Position numbers and translations under genes: made by a program | Part shown: in pieces, positions 1 through 9,412 of the stretch | Position numbering within the stretch: the first letter of the stretch is position 1 | Layout: the number at the start of each line of letters is the position of its first letter | Notes under the pieces: model-generated | What the model was told of the DNA's origin: nothing | The model's database searches: none | The model's input: only the letters and a program-made list of their open reading frames with translations | Assembly: GCA_034669505.1 (NCBI GenBank) | Contig: JAXDNJ010000040.1 | Coordinates: 1-64,000 of the forward strand | DNA: 64,000 bases | Source of the DNA: JAFASC01 sp034669505 | GTDB taxonomy: Bacteria; Pseudomonadota; Alphaproteobacteria; Rhizobiales; Beijerinckiaceae | Direction of reading: 5' to 3'

Positions 1-843
<843 letters not shown>

Positions 844-916
844 TATCAGTCCGACCCCGCGATTTCGCACTGCACTATCATAGGGCTTTTGCGACGGGGC
901 GCCAGCGGCCCTGTGG

Positions 917-1264
917 TCACCCGCGCCGCTCGGCGCGCCACCGTCCGCTGCAGGCGAGCGTCGGAGAGGTCCAGCTGCCGCTGCCCCAATCCCCCGAAAG
1001 CTGTCCGGTCGCCGAGGCATAATCGTTGTTGCGTACAAATCTCATATTTACCCCGCCGCTCGGCGAAACGCCGCCCGAAGGCCTGGCAACCTCACCGACA
1101 TCGATGACACGCCCACCCTGGATGCCGAGCATCCAACGATAGACCCGATCGCATGTGCCTCGGTCAGTGATAACCTCGACCGACCATTTGCCATCGTAAT
1201 TAGCTGGCGCGCCCGGTGCAGCTATTGCCGCATTTGCCGCGATAGCTAAGAACAGAATTCGCAT
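917..1264 (-). CDS. Small exported protein of unknown function inside the mutase operon
   Basis: A 115-aa product with a short N-terminal signal peptide (MRILFLAIAANAAIAAPGAP, cleavage probably after an Ala around residue 16-19). The mature part has a single Cys pair plus one Cys (residues 38 and about 104) and reads like a small beta-rich domain: YDGKWSVEVITDRGTCDRVYRW near the start and a GDWGSGSWTSP segment near the end. Proteins with this pattern are common, uncharacterised periplasmic proteins in Rhizobiales. It starts 9 nt after the mutase small-subunit stop, so it is probably co-transcribed, though there is no evident metabolic link. No function is assigned. Confidence 0.7.
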   Translation of the reverse strand: MRILFLAIAANAAIAAPGAPANYDGKWSVEVITDRGTCDRVYRWMLGIQGGRVIDVGEVARPSGGVSPSGGVNMRFVRNNDYASATGQLSGDWGSGSWTSPTLACSGRWRAERRG

Positions 1265-1273
1265 TGTGCCTCC

Positions 1274-3118
1274 TCACGCGATCCGCTGCTGCGCCTCTTG
1301 AAGGACGCACAAAACATCGCAGCCTTGATAGATGAAGTCGGTTGCTCCAGCCTGACGCAATTCCGCTTCTTGGTCACTCGGCCGGCCGGCAATGTAGATC
1401 GCCTTTGCGCCGGCTTCGGCAAGAGCCTTTACCGTCTCGACACCTTTCTCGGCGTAAACGGCATCGCTGGCGCAAATGCAGGCGAGCTTTGTGCCTGATG
1501 TTTTGAACGCGGCGGCCGCCTGTTGCGGCGAGTCGAAGCCGTCATGGTCGATCGCAGCGATCCCGCCCGCGGCGAAGAAATTTTTCGCAAACATCGCGCG
1601 CGGGGCAAATGTCGCGGGCGGGCCAAGGTTGGCCAAAAAGATCACGGGACCTGATCCTTTTTCCGCGAGAGCATCGGCAGCGGCGCGGAGATGTTCGAAG
1701 GGTTCGGCCAAGCGCATCCTTGGAAGCGGCTTCGCGCCTTCGCTTTCCGCCGAAAGCGGCAGCGGCTTCAGCACGCAGACGGATACTTCCTCGAGGATCG
1801 CAAATTCGCTCACGCCGGTGAGCGGATCGAGCCGCCGCGCCACGCCCTCGCGCCGGCACGCGCGCGTCTCCGCAACGCGCGACTGGAACGAGCCGGACGC
1901 GAGCGCCTTGTGCAGCCCGCCTTCCCTCTCGATTTCTTGGAACAAATCCCAGGCGCGCTGGCAGAACTCGTTGGTGAGCGCTTCATATCCCCCGCTGCCC
2001 GCGGCGGGATCGCTCACTTTGTCGAGATTGGATTCTTCGAGAAGCACGAGCTGCGTGTTGCGCGCAAGACGGCGCGCCACGGCGTCAGGCAGGCCGAGAG
2101 CCTGCGTGAACGGCAGAACGGAAATCGAATCCGCGCCGCCAAGCGCGGCTGAAAACACCGCCATTGTCGTGCGCAAGAGGTTCACGTGCGGATCGTTGCG
2201 TGTCATCATCCGCCATGCCGTCTCGGCGTGCAGATGCAGCGGCAAGGGTGCGAGCCCGCACGCCTCTTCGACGCGCGCCCACAAATGGCGCAAGGCGCGA
2301 AACTTGGCGATGCCGCAGAATTGATCCGCATCGGCGGCGAGCCGGAATGAAATCATCTTGCGCGCGGCATCGATGTCGGTGCCGCTGCTTTCCAACGCGC
2401 GGAGATAAACGACCGCTGAAGCGAGCGCGAAGGCGAGTTCCTGCACTTCCGAGCCGCCGGCCGCGTGAACCATGCGCGCATCGGCGACGCAGAGCGATTT
2501 TTGAAAGCCGCGATCGGCGAGACTGCGGACATGTTGCGCAAATTTCGAAGCAAGCGACGGCCAATCGTCTGCATCGATTTTACCGCGGGCGATGCCGCCA
2601 AGCGGATTCAAGCCGAACACGATATCCGTCCGCGCGGGACCGATGCCTCGGGCCTCGATCAGATGCGCGATGTTTGCGGCAGCGTCTCGCGTGGCGGCGC
2701 TGAGATCGAGTTCGATATTGATGCCGGTCTCGAGGAAAATACCATCGAGCACCAGCGCAATCGTGTCCTCCGAGGCATCCGGGAGCGCAAAGCCGTAATC
2801 ACCGGTACTGCCGGAGAAAACGAGCTGCAATCCGGTCGCGCCGTTTTCAAGATCGCTCAGCGCCTGTTTGTTTGCTTCGACCGGATCGGGATTGTCGATG
2901 CGTTGCAGGAGCGACCATCGTCCCGGCGCTGCGCGAAGCGCCCGCGGCCTCTCCTCGCGCGCACGCGAATAAAGCGGCGCGATGGGAACGTCGTCATATG
3001 TGTTCGCAATGAGCGTCTCGAAGGATTTACCCTTGAGCACACCACCGACGAGCTTGCGCCATTGCGCCTCCGCCGCGGGTGGAAACGCATTGGCAAAAGG
3101 CATGTTATGCTCGGGCAT
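1274..3118 (-). CDS. Methylmalonyl-CoA mutase small (beta) subunit
   Basis: A 614-aa non-catalytic partner of the mutase heterodimer. The N-terminal two thirds is the mutase barrel (for example the TGLQLVFSGS and VFGLNPLGGIARG regions and the DPAAGSGGYEALTNEF segment near residue 370). The C-terminal domain is a shortened flavodoxin-like B12-type fold where the cobalamin-binding DxHxxG signature is not evident, as expected for the small subunit. The start used is MPEHNMPF; the in-frame ATG five codons later at 3103 is an alternative. It leads a minus-strand run followed by a small exported protein and the large subunit. Residual uncertainty concerns only the start. Confidence 0.93.
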   Translation of the reverse strand: MPEHNMPFANAFPPAAEAQWRKLVGGVLKGKSFETLIANTYDDVPIAPLYSRAREERPRALRAAPGRWSLLQRIDNPDPVEANKQALSDLENGATGLQLVFSGSTGDYGFALPDASEDTIALVLDGIFLETGINIELDLSAATRDAAANIAHLIEARGIGPARTDIVFGLNPLGGIARGKIDADDWPSLASKFAQHVRSLADRGFQKSLCVADARMVHAAGGSEVQELAFALASAVVYLRALESSGTDIDAARKMISFRLAADADQFCGIAKFRALRHLWARVEEACGLAPLPLHLHAETAWRMMTRNDPHVNLLRTTMAVFSAALGGADSISVLPFTQALGLPDAVARRLARNTQLVLLEESNLDKVSDPAAGSGGYEALTNEFCQRAWDLFQEIEREGGLHKALASGSFQSRVAETRACRREGVARRLDPLTGVSEFAILEEVSVCVLKPLPLSAESEGAKPLPRMRLAEPFEHLRAAADALAEKGSGPVIFLANLGPPATFAPRAMFAKNFFAAGGIAAIDHDGFDSPQQAAAAFKTSGTKLACICASDAVYAEKGVETVKALAEAGAKAIYIAGRPSDQEAELRQAGATDFIYQGCDVLCVLQEAQQRIA

Positions 3119-3139
3119 CGCGCGCTTTCGATGCGAAAA

Positions 3140-4510
3140 TCAGGCCGCGAGCGCGGCGAGAACGCGCGCCCAGCTGCGCGCGCCTTTATGAAACGAGGTG
3201 AGCTCGTATTTCTCGTTCGGCGAATGGATGCGGTCATCGTCAAGTCCGAAGCCGATCATGAGCGCATCCATTTTAAGATCGCGCTTGAAACTGCCGACGA
3301 TCGGGATCGAGCCGCCCGAGCCGATGAGCACCGGCTCCTTGTCCCATTCCGCGTGCAAGGCACGGCGCGCGCGGCGCAGCGCCTCGGAGCCGAACGGCAG
3401 CGCGAGCGCGCCGCTTGCGCCGTGCGAGATGAATTGCGCGCGGCAATCCGCGGGCAAACGCGCGCGCACGAAATCGCGAAAGCTTTCGCGGATGCGCTCG
3501 GGATCCTGCTTGCCGACAAGCCGGAACGAGAATTTCGCGGAGGCCTGCGCCGGCAGGACCGTTTTGGAACCCTTCCCGGTATAGCCGCCGGTGATGCCGT
3601 TGACGTCACAGCTCGGGCGCGCCCAGATTTGCTCGAGCACGCTGCGGTCCTTTTCGCCGGCAGGCTCGGAGAGACCGACGTCGCCGAGGAACTGCGCCTC
3701 GTCGAAGTCGAGCCCGCGCCATTGCTCGGCGATGTCGGCGGGGAGCTCTTCCACACCCTCATAAAAATCAGGGATTTGGATGCGGCCGTCCTTGTCGTGC
3801 ACATCGGCGATGGTCCGCGCCAGCACACGGATCGGATTGATCGCCGCGCCGCCGAACAGGCCCGAATGCAGATCGCGATTTGCCGCCTCTATCTCCACCT
3901 CCTCCAGCAACAACCCGCGCAGCATCGTGGTGATCGCCGGCGTCGTGCGATCCCACATGCTCGTGTCGCAAACCAGCATGAGATCGGCGGCGACATCCCT
4001 GCCGTGCTCGGCGAGAAAAGTCGGCAGCGAGGGCGAGCCGGTCTCCTCTTCGCCTTCGAACAACACGCTGATATTGCAGGGAAAGCCGCCGTTGTCGCGC
4101 CACGCCCGACAAGCCTCGACGAACGTCATCAGCTGGCCTTTGTCGTCGGCGGCGCCGCGGCCGATGATGCGCCCGTCCACCACCCGCGCGATAAAGGGAT
4201 CGCCCTCCCAAAGCGCAATCGGATCAGGCGGTTGCACGTCATAATGGCCGTAGAAAAGCACGTGCGGCACGTCGCGCGCGCTCGATCTGGCGTGGCCGAC
4301 GACAAGCGGATGTCCTGATGTTTGCCGGATTGTCGTCTGGAATCCGAGGCCCGTCAGCTCGGCCTTGAGCCACTCGGCGGCGCCGCGGCATTCCGCGGCA
4401 TAGGCCGGATCGGTCGAGACGGAGCGAATCGCGATGAGATCAGCGAGGCGCTGCAGCGCCGCCGCTTGATTGCGATCGATGGTGTCGAGAACTGCGTCGA
4501 GCTTGCTCAT
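3140..4510 (-). CDS. M20-family metallopeptidase (carnosinase/dipeptidase-like)
   Basis: A 456-aa zinc exopeptidase of the M20/M25/M40 family, probably a cytosolic dipeptidase. Metal-ligand motifs are readable in order: the first His-Asp motif in FYGHYDVQPP (about residue 85), the bridging GRGAADDKGQL segment, the catalytic Glu in LFEGEEETGSPS (about 150), Asp in MLVCDTSMW, and a late His in DDDRIHSPNEKY. The dimerisation domain sits between. The start at MSKLDAVLDTIDRN was chosen because the open frame upstream overlaps the next gene in a non-homologous way. It lies 21 nt upstream of the mutase small subunit and 68 nt downstream of the binding-protein gene, so shared transcription is possible. 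The natural substrate cannot be read from sequence. Confidence 0.92.
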   Translation of the reverse strand: MSKLDAVLDTIDRNQAAALQRLADLIAIRSVSTDPAYAAECRGAAEWLKAELTGLGFQTTIRQTSGHPLVVGHARSSARDVPHVLFYGHYDVQPPDPIALWEGDPFIARVVDGRIIGRGAADDKGQLMTFVEACRAWRDNGGFPCNISVLFEGEEETGSPSLPTFLAEHGRDVAADLMLVCDTSMWDRTTPAITTMLRGLLLEEVEIEAANRDLHSGLFGGAAINPIRVLARTIADVHDKDGRIQIPDFYEGVEELPADIAEQWRGLDFDEAQFLGDVGLSEPAGEKDRSVLEQIWARPSCDVNGITGGYTGKGSKTVLPAQASAKFSFRLVGKQDPERIRESFRDFVRARLPADCRAQFISHGASGALALPFGSEALRRARRALHAEWDKEPVLIGSGGSIPIVGSFKRDLKMDALMIGFGLDDDRIHSPNEKYELTSFHKGARSWARVLAALAA

Positions 4511-4578
4511 GTCCGCATCTACATTGCGCCGCGACCGTAGCAGCGCCCGGCCCCCAATCAAGCCGAGCGCACCCGCCG

Positions 4579-5601
4579 CTACTTCCCCGCCTTCGCGACC
4601 GCGCGGTCCCAATACTTCGTCTCGAACAGCCCCTCCGTCTTCGGCGCCACGGCAAAATCGCCGATCTCGACCTGGTAATCGAGCAGCGCCCGCGTCGGCC
4701 CCGCGATCGCCCGCGGATCGGTGAGAAACGCCACCGCCGGCGAGGCCAAAGCCGCCGCCATCACCTCGGCCGGCACCAGCCCGCCGCCGAGCACCTCCGC
4801 GACATAAGGCGCCGCCGCCTTCGGGTCGCGCTGGATCAGCTCGGTGGCGCGGATCACCAGCCCGATCACCGTCTCCACCGCCTCTCCGTGCGCCGCCTCG
4901 AACCCTCCGGTCGCGGAAAACACCACGCCCGGCACATCGGGGAACATGTCGCGCGCGGTGGCGATCGCCTGCAGCCGCGGATCCCGCCGCCTGGCGATGG
5001 TCGCCGAAGGCTCGAGCAATGTGCCGCCGTCGACCGCGCCGGCGAGCATCGCGCCCTGCAGCGCCTCGATGCCGATGGCGACGATCTCGACGTCGGCGCG
5101 CGCCACTTTGTGCGTCTTGAAGAACCAGTAGTTCAGCGCGACCGTCGGCACGCCGCCGGGCGGCAGGGTGCCGATCTTGGCCGGCCGGCCGTTCGCCTGG
5201 CGAAAGGCGGCGAGCGCCGCGGCGGGATCGTTGCCGGACTTTGTGAACGCATCGGCGAGAGCCGGGGCGGCCAGGAACGCCGAGCCGCCGGTGCCGGCGG
5301 CGCTGACGACATGCACGTCGAGCCCTTTCGCGCGCGCGACCGCGATCGGCGCGATGCCGATCGCCAGCATGTCGAGCGAGCCCGAAGAAATCGCCTGGAT
5401 GGCGGCGGGGCCGGAATCGAATTTGGCGAGGCGGATGTCGAGCCCCGCCTGCCGCGCCCAGCCGGCGCGGTCGAGGACGTAGAGGGCGCTCGCACCGATG
5501 ACGGGGACGTAGCCGACGCGAACGGAGAGCGCGCTCTGCGCGCGGGCGGGCGCGGCGGCGAGCGCGGCGGACGAGGCGAGGAAGGCGCGGCGGGTGAGCA
5601 T
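4579..5601 (-). CDS. ABC-transporter substrate-binding protein, NMT1/SsuA/TauA type
   Basis: A 340-aa periplasmic binding protein. It has a Tat-like or Sec signal (MLTRRAFLASSAALAAAPARAQ) followed by the NMT1/TauA fold: RVGYVPVIGASALYVL, a GSLDMLAIGIAPIAVARAKG hinge strand, and GTLPPGGVPTVALNYWF. Relatives bind aliphatic sulfonates, taurine, nitrate or pyrimidine precursors; the ligand here is unknown. No permease or ATPase gene lies beside it. The downstream neighbour is an M20 peptidase, and upstream is an apparently acquired DNA-modification module, whose insertion could have separated it from its transporter. Confidence 0.88.
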   Translation of the reverse strand: MLTRRAFLASSAALAAAPARAQSALSVRVGYVPVIGASALYVLDRAGWARQAGLDIRLAKFDSGPAAIQAISSGSLDMLAIGIAPIAVARAKGLDVHVVSAAGTGGSAFLAAPALADAFTKSGNDPAAALAAFRQANGRPAKIGTLPPGGVPTVALNYWFFKTHKVARADVEIVAIGIEALQGAMLAGAVDGGTLLEPSATIARRRDPRLQAIATARDMFPDVPGVVFSATGGFEAAHGEAVETVIGLVIRATELIQRDPKAAAPYVAEVLGGGLVPAEVMAAALASPAVAFLTDPRAIAGPTRALLDYQVEIGDFAVAPKTEGLFETKYWDRAVAKAGK

Positions 5602-5679
5602 TGAGGTTGATTATCGAGTGCGCGCTGCTCTTGGCGAGCAGATAGGAAACATATGTGCTCGAGCCATACAGACGCGAGA

Positions 5680-6579
5680 TCAACGTCCCTCGATTACCAG
5701 CGATGCAAGGGAGTTAATTCGCGCACGGCACCACCCCTCAAGATCAGTTCTAAACTGCCGCTTGAGCGGGGCGCCCTCCGCCAGCTTGGCAATTCGCAGG
5801 CGATCAAAGATAATTCCACCGCGAGTCGCTGTCTCGCGCCATGAATTGCCTTGCTCATGATGAAAAGGAACAGCAAAGCCCTTTAAGGGATGCGAGTGCC
5901 AGTCAATATGTCTCTTCCAGGTCTCCAAACTGATCCCATCTCGCTTGTCCCTCCATTCGACGGCGATCGTACATTGGGCCAGAAGAATGGCTTGGCTTGG
6001 GCGACTGTCATTGAAGGCACGCCAAGCAATAAGGTCTACCCCGTCATCCCCGCTATCTTGGTCCTCTAAGTCGCGCCGGCCGAGCGCCTCATTTAGCTGT
6101 CGTATCGTGTAGGAGAGTGCGGCTGGGAACTGGGTCGGAAGGGGCGGTCTTCTTGGAGCACCGATCCGTACAACAGCACACCCGAGATATCGCTCTAAGG
6201 CGATAGCAGTCAGATGCTCAAAATACTCGGCGGGGCGGTTTGCTGAGCCATTTGTGTACCTCAGCTCAGCGTAGGCTTGGTTGAGTGAAACCAGCAACAT
6301 GAAGCTATAAGGTAGATATTCCCGCCAAGTTCCTCGACGAATAAAGCCAAGCCCGTCGCGCTGAACTGGATATCCGTCACCAACAATTCGCATTCGGGTA
6401 CTAACCGTCTGGATAAGATTGGCCAATAATGCATCTGAGTTATCGAAATCATCTTCTTCCAAAACGTCAATAATTGATTCGTATGTGATCCGATATCTCC
6501 TATTCGGATGACGCAGCAAACTAGCCTCAAGCCAATCGGCAAGAATCGGGGATTTATCAGACGAAGGTGCTTTTATCAT
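5680..6579 (-). CDS. Candidate PD-(D/E)XK-like nuclease of a Vsr/Dcm/ParB module
   Basis: A 299-aa protein with no name I can give with certainty. The C-terminal half carries a restriction-like core: a helix with Glu (PAEYFEHLTAIALERYLG, residues 116-133), then GDDGVDLIAW (177-186, Asp182 as candidate metal ligand), then a strand ending in LLAQCT (199-204). The Gln-Cys at the place where Mrr-type nucleases have Q-x-K suggests a variant active site; the usual Lys is missing, so activity is inferred only. The N-terminal 110 residues look helical. The ATG overlaps the ParB-like stop by 4 nt (ATGA), so the two are translationally coupled. Codon use is AT-richer than in flanking genes. Confidence 0.6.
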   Translation of the reverse strand: MIKAPSSDKSPILADWLEASLLRHPNRRYRITYESIIDVLEEDDFDNSDALLANLIQTVSTRMRIVGDGYPVQRDGLGFIRRGTWREYLPYSFMLLVSLNQAYAELRYTNGSANRPAEYFEHLTAIALERYLGCAVVRIGAPRRPPLPTQFPAALSYTIRQLNEALGRRDLEDQDSGDDGVDLIAWRAFNDSRPSQAILLAQCTIAVEWRDKRDGISLETWKRHIDWHSHPLKGFAVPFHHEQGNSWRETATRGGIIFDRLRIAKLAEGAPLKRQFRTDLEGWCRARINSLASLVIEGR

Positions 6580-7691
6580 TTTCGACCAGCAATTGCGGGG
6601 AAGTGCCGCACGATCTCATTTAGAGTTTCAAGGCAGCGCCTAACCGCAGTAGTGACGTCACGACTGTTCCTGTGACGTATAGATAGCGGCAGCGCTTGGT
6701 CGAGGTGATAACTAGCCGTGTTCAGATTATCAAGCAATCGACGCTCTTCGCCGCCAGATAATTCAAATGCATAATCTAGATTTTCAGTAGATCGCAATAC
6801 ATCGACCGCTCGAGAGCTAGAAAGAACAACGCCGAGTTTCTTTAGCTCGCGCGAGTCGGTGAGGACGGGGTCGTTTTCCTCTGTTCCAAAAATCCATGCA
6901 AAAACCTCTTTGACACTTTTTGCTTTCGACCTCGGAAGTGGACGAGCCAATTCTCTTTCTGCTTTGGTCAGATCAAGTCCCATAAACGATCGTATGTCAG
7001 GATCCGAAAGTGCTCGACGTAAAACGCCGAAAGATCCTTCAACATTGCTGGTATCTACCAAAAAGTCGTCACGCGCTTGCCTGACTAGGGTGTAAGCAAT
7101 GTAGTGCTCACGGACTGTCGGAGCACGACTCCCAATAATTCGGGCAATCTCGGTGAAGTTCAGGCGAGAACCTTCCACGAGCTGAGAAATGTATCGGGCC
7201 TTTTGATATGGCCGCCATTGCATTACGCCTGTGATATGACGAAATCCCAGATAGGGCGTCACCTCGTCGCGATGATCATACTCAAGGATCGGAACCCTCG
7301 TAACTCGCAGCTTGCGCTCTTTTGACAATGCAGTCCAGCGTTCGCGCATTGATGCCGGTGCGCCACCCGGATTGTTTAGTAGCTGAAGCGCGGCGAGCCT
7401 CCGGTTCCCCTCAACGATCGTCCACGTCGATCTATTCCTGTCCTTAACGGCGACGAGTGGTTCTTCCGAAAAATACCCGTTGTCGGCGATCGACTGTCCC
7501 AGGTCTTGAAGATCGTAGTCCTTCGCCAGAGTTTCGAGAAGTTCGGTCTGACTTGCTCCGTCAAAACCTTCAGGGAGGCGCGGATTTTGCGGATCGAGAC
7601 GAAGACGATCGAGGCTTACCCATTGCACATCCTTCTGCGCGGCTTCGGCAAGCTCGCGGGCGGCTGATTGGCGTCTGGGCTGCCGTGTCAT
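6576..7691 (-). CDS. ParB/Srx N-terminal-domain protein in a modification module
   Basis: A 371-aa protein with a ParB/Srx-type nucleotide-binding domain. This comprises SLDRLRLDPQNPRLP (about residues 26-40), DLGQSIADNGYFSEEPLVAV (63-82) and the signature EGNRRLAALQLL (94-105). The middle contains a candidate helix-turn-helix (LNFTEIARIIGSRAPTVREH), and the C-terminus is unassigned. This ParB-like type is not a chromosome-partition protein; relatives occur in defence and modification loci. ParB domains can be CTPases, and Srx-like ones phosphotransferases. The ATG at 7691 is chosen over an upstream TTG at 7733. It follows the methyltransferase and is coupled (ATGA) to the nuclease candidate. 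Confidence 0.8.
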   Translation of the reverse strand: MTRQPRRQSAARELAEAAQKDVQWVSLDRLRLDPQNPRLPEGFDGASQTELLETLAKDYDLQDLGQSIADNGYFSEEPLVAVKDRNRSTWTIVEGNRRLAALQLLNNPGGAPASMRERWTALSKERKLRVTRVPILEYDHRDEVTPYLGFRHITGVMQWRPYQKARYISQLVEGSRLNFTEIARIIGSRAPTVREHYIAYTLVRQARDDFLVDTSNVEGSFGVLRRALSDPDIRSFMGLDLTKAERELARPLPRSKAKSVKEVFAWIFGTEENDPVLTDSRELKKLGVVLSSSRAVDVLRSTENLDYAFELSGGEERRLLDNLNTASYHLDQALPLSIRHRNSRDVTTAVRRCLETLNEIVRHFPAIAGRK

Positions 7692-7740
7692 AGCTAAGTG
7701 ATCTCGGTTTCTGCCAAGGCAGTATAGCGACAATCTCCAA

Positions 7741-9084
7741 TCAAATAACTAAGAGATTCGCCTGTTCACGCCGACCTTGGGGTCCTAGTCCGGTGCCCGG
7801 ATGATCATTGTGTACGCCGATCAACCCGAGATACTGCTCCCGAATAACCTCAAGCGCTTCCGGTTCTGGGATAGGCTCTTGGAACCGCTGGACGGAGAGC
7901 CGATATGGGCCGCCTAACCGTTTGCGATAGCCCAATTGAAGCGACAAGTGGCGCCCGATCGTTTCCGCAAGCAAGCTAGGAACTGCGTTTCCAATCAACC
8001 TCTGTCGATCACTCCTTGACCCTTGGATGATGATCTCTTGCGGAAAGGTTTGCAATCTCAGCATCTCGGCGGTGCTTAGCTGCCGGTTATGCCAATGAAA
8101 TGGGCCCGCGTTTTGCGCCGGATGCGCCGGAATGGTCCAAGCCGGCGCCTTCTTGGCAAGCTTCAAGAGAAATGACCAATACCGAGTGCGCCAGCCGAAC
8201 AACGACGCTCCTCCGCCCCGAGCCGTGTGCCACAGGTAGTTGTGTCCTTCTGGGATGGTCCTCAGTAGGTCAGCCCAACGTCCTTTCATCCCTAGATCCG
8301 GACGAGACTTCTTCGACAGCGGGCCGATAGTCTCCCAAGATGTCACCGGCGAGTGCACGCTGGGTTCTGGGAAGTCGAACTCTGTGCCATCGCGAAAGGC
8401 GATGAGGAAAAATCGTTTTCTTAGCTGGGGTACGCCAAAATGCGCTGCGTTGAGAACTCGCCAAGTGGGGCGATAATCTGTTCCCCAACGCCGATTGATT
8501 TCGCGGACTTTACTCAGCGCAAGCGTAAGGCCGGACTCGCGCCCAGCGCTCTGAAACCCTTCGACGTTTTCGATCAGAACGCAGCGAGGAAGTACTGCTT
8601 CAATTACATCGAGTAGCCGGTGAATTGCATCTGCCCGCGGATCAGCCAAGCCGCGCGGCCCAGTAGGAGACCAATTCGCTGATTTAGAGAATGGCTGACA
8701 TGGCGGGCCAGCCGTCAGAAGATCCACGTTTCGACGCCGCAACCCCGAGGCTTTCAATACATCCCGCGCTTCAACATCCGCAATATCCGATTCAAGAATC
8801 GGCCACCGGCGATTGGCTCGTAGGGTTTTGCAACATGCTTCATCGCGCTCGACAGCGAGGGCAACCTGAAAGCCCGCCGCTTCGAGACCGAAATCCAGTC
8901 CACCGGCTCCGGAGAACAGGCTTAAGCAAGATGGCTTCTGTGAGCGGCGCAAAATCCTACCCGAATCAACTGTGGCGAGCTCAATCTGAAACGGAGACTT
9001 CGTCAAGTAGTCTTTGAAGACGGGTCGCGCAGACGGTGGTCGGTCGAGTTTCGCACTCCCATAAAACGAGCGGGTGCCAGCCAA
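7741..9084 (-). CDS. DNA (cytosine-5-)-methyltransferase
   Basis: A C5-cytosine methyltransferase (up to 447 aa). Motif I FSGAGGLDFGLEAAGF lies at residues 57-72. Motif IV GPPCQPFS, with catalytic Cys129, is at 126-133. Motif VI ENV is at 172-174, motif VIII FGVPQLRKRFFLIAF is near 217, and the target-recognition region and motif X RLIGNAVPS are near 365-375. The recognition sequence cannot be read. No ATG exists before motif I: candidates are TTG at 9084, which overlaps the vsr end by 104 nt, or TTG at 9006. The pairing with Vsr suggests T:G mismatch repair at its own methylated sites. The gene is AT-richer than its neighbours. Confidence 0.93.
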   Translation of the reverse strand: MAGTRSFYGSAKLDRPPSARPVFKDYLTKSPFQIELATVDSGRILRRSQKPSCLSLFSGAGGLDFGLEAAGFQVALAVERDEACCKTLRANRRWPILESDIADVEARDVLKASGLRRRNVDLLTAGPPCQPFSKSANWSPTGPRGLADPRADAIHRLLDVIEAVLPRCVLIENVEGFQSAGRESGLTLALSKVREINRRWGTDYRPTWRVLNAAHFGVPQLRKRFFLIAFRDGTEFDFPEPSVHSPVTSWETIGPLSKKSRPDLGMKGRWADLLRTIPEGHNYLWHTARGGGASLFGWRTRYWSFLLKLAKKAPAWTIPAHPAQNAGPFHWHNRQLSTAEMLRLQTFPQEIIIQGSRSDRQRLIGNAVPSLLAETIGRHLSLQLGYRKRLGGPYRLSVQRFQEPIPEPEALEVIREQYLGLIGVHNDHPGTGLGPQGRREQANLLVI

Positions 9085-9412
9085 GCGCCGTTAGCGCCTT
9101 CAACGATCTCCTGTCGCGAAGTTTTGTCCGCCTGAGCTTCGGTAGCCAATAGTCCAAGTTCTTTGCAGGTAAGTTCTGCAGGCGACAGCCGCGATGTTGA
9201 TGCCAGAAACAGCCATGAACAAAAATCGCAACGCGGTGCTTCGGCAGCACAATATCGGGACTACCAGGAAGGTCTCGGCGATGGAGGCGAAAACGGTATC
9301 CAAAGGAATGTAGCAACCTACGAACGGTCACCTCCGGTTTCGTGTTCTTGGCACGGACCCGTGACATCAGAGCGCTTTGTTCCGGCTCCGTCAGGCTGCG
9401 TTTCTTGCTCAT
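8981..9412 (-). CDS. vsr: Very short patch repair (Vsr) mismatch endonuclease
   Basis: A 143-aa Vsr-type nuclease that nicks beside T:G mismatches arising from deamination of 5-methylcytosine. The core family motifs are all present: MSRVRAKNTKPEVTVRRLLH (residues 16-35), YRFRLHRRDLPGSPDIVLPK with active-site Asp53, and IFVHGCFWHQHRGC (63-76), with the conserved His and the zinc-binding Cys residues. The start MSKKRSLTEPEQ at 9412 was chosen because upstream codons have no family resemblance. Its 3' end overlaps the methyltransferase frame, so the two genes are coupled. It is first in the four-gene minus-strand module. Confidence 0.93.
   Translation of the reverse strand: MSKKRSLTEPEQSALMSRVRAKNTKPEVTVRRLLHSFGYRFRLHRRDLPGSPDIVLPKHRVAIFVHGCFWHQHRGCRLQNLPAKNLDYWLPKLRRTKLRDRRSLKALTALGWHPLVLWECETRPTTVCATRLQRLLDEVSVSD

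Noticed and set aside
2465..4318. 617-codon plus-strand open frame across the M20 peptidase and mutase genes
   Set aside because: It is antisense to two clear enzymes, rich in Arg and Ala, and has no motifs; a shadow of GC-rich codons.
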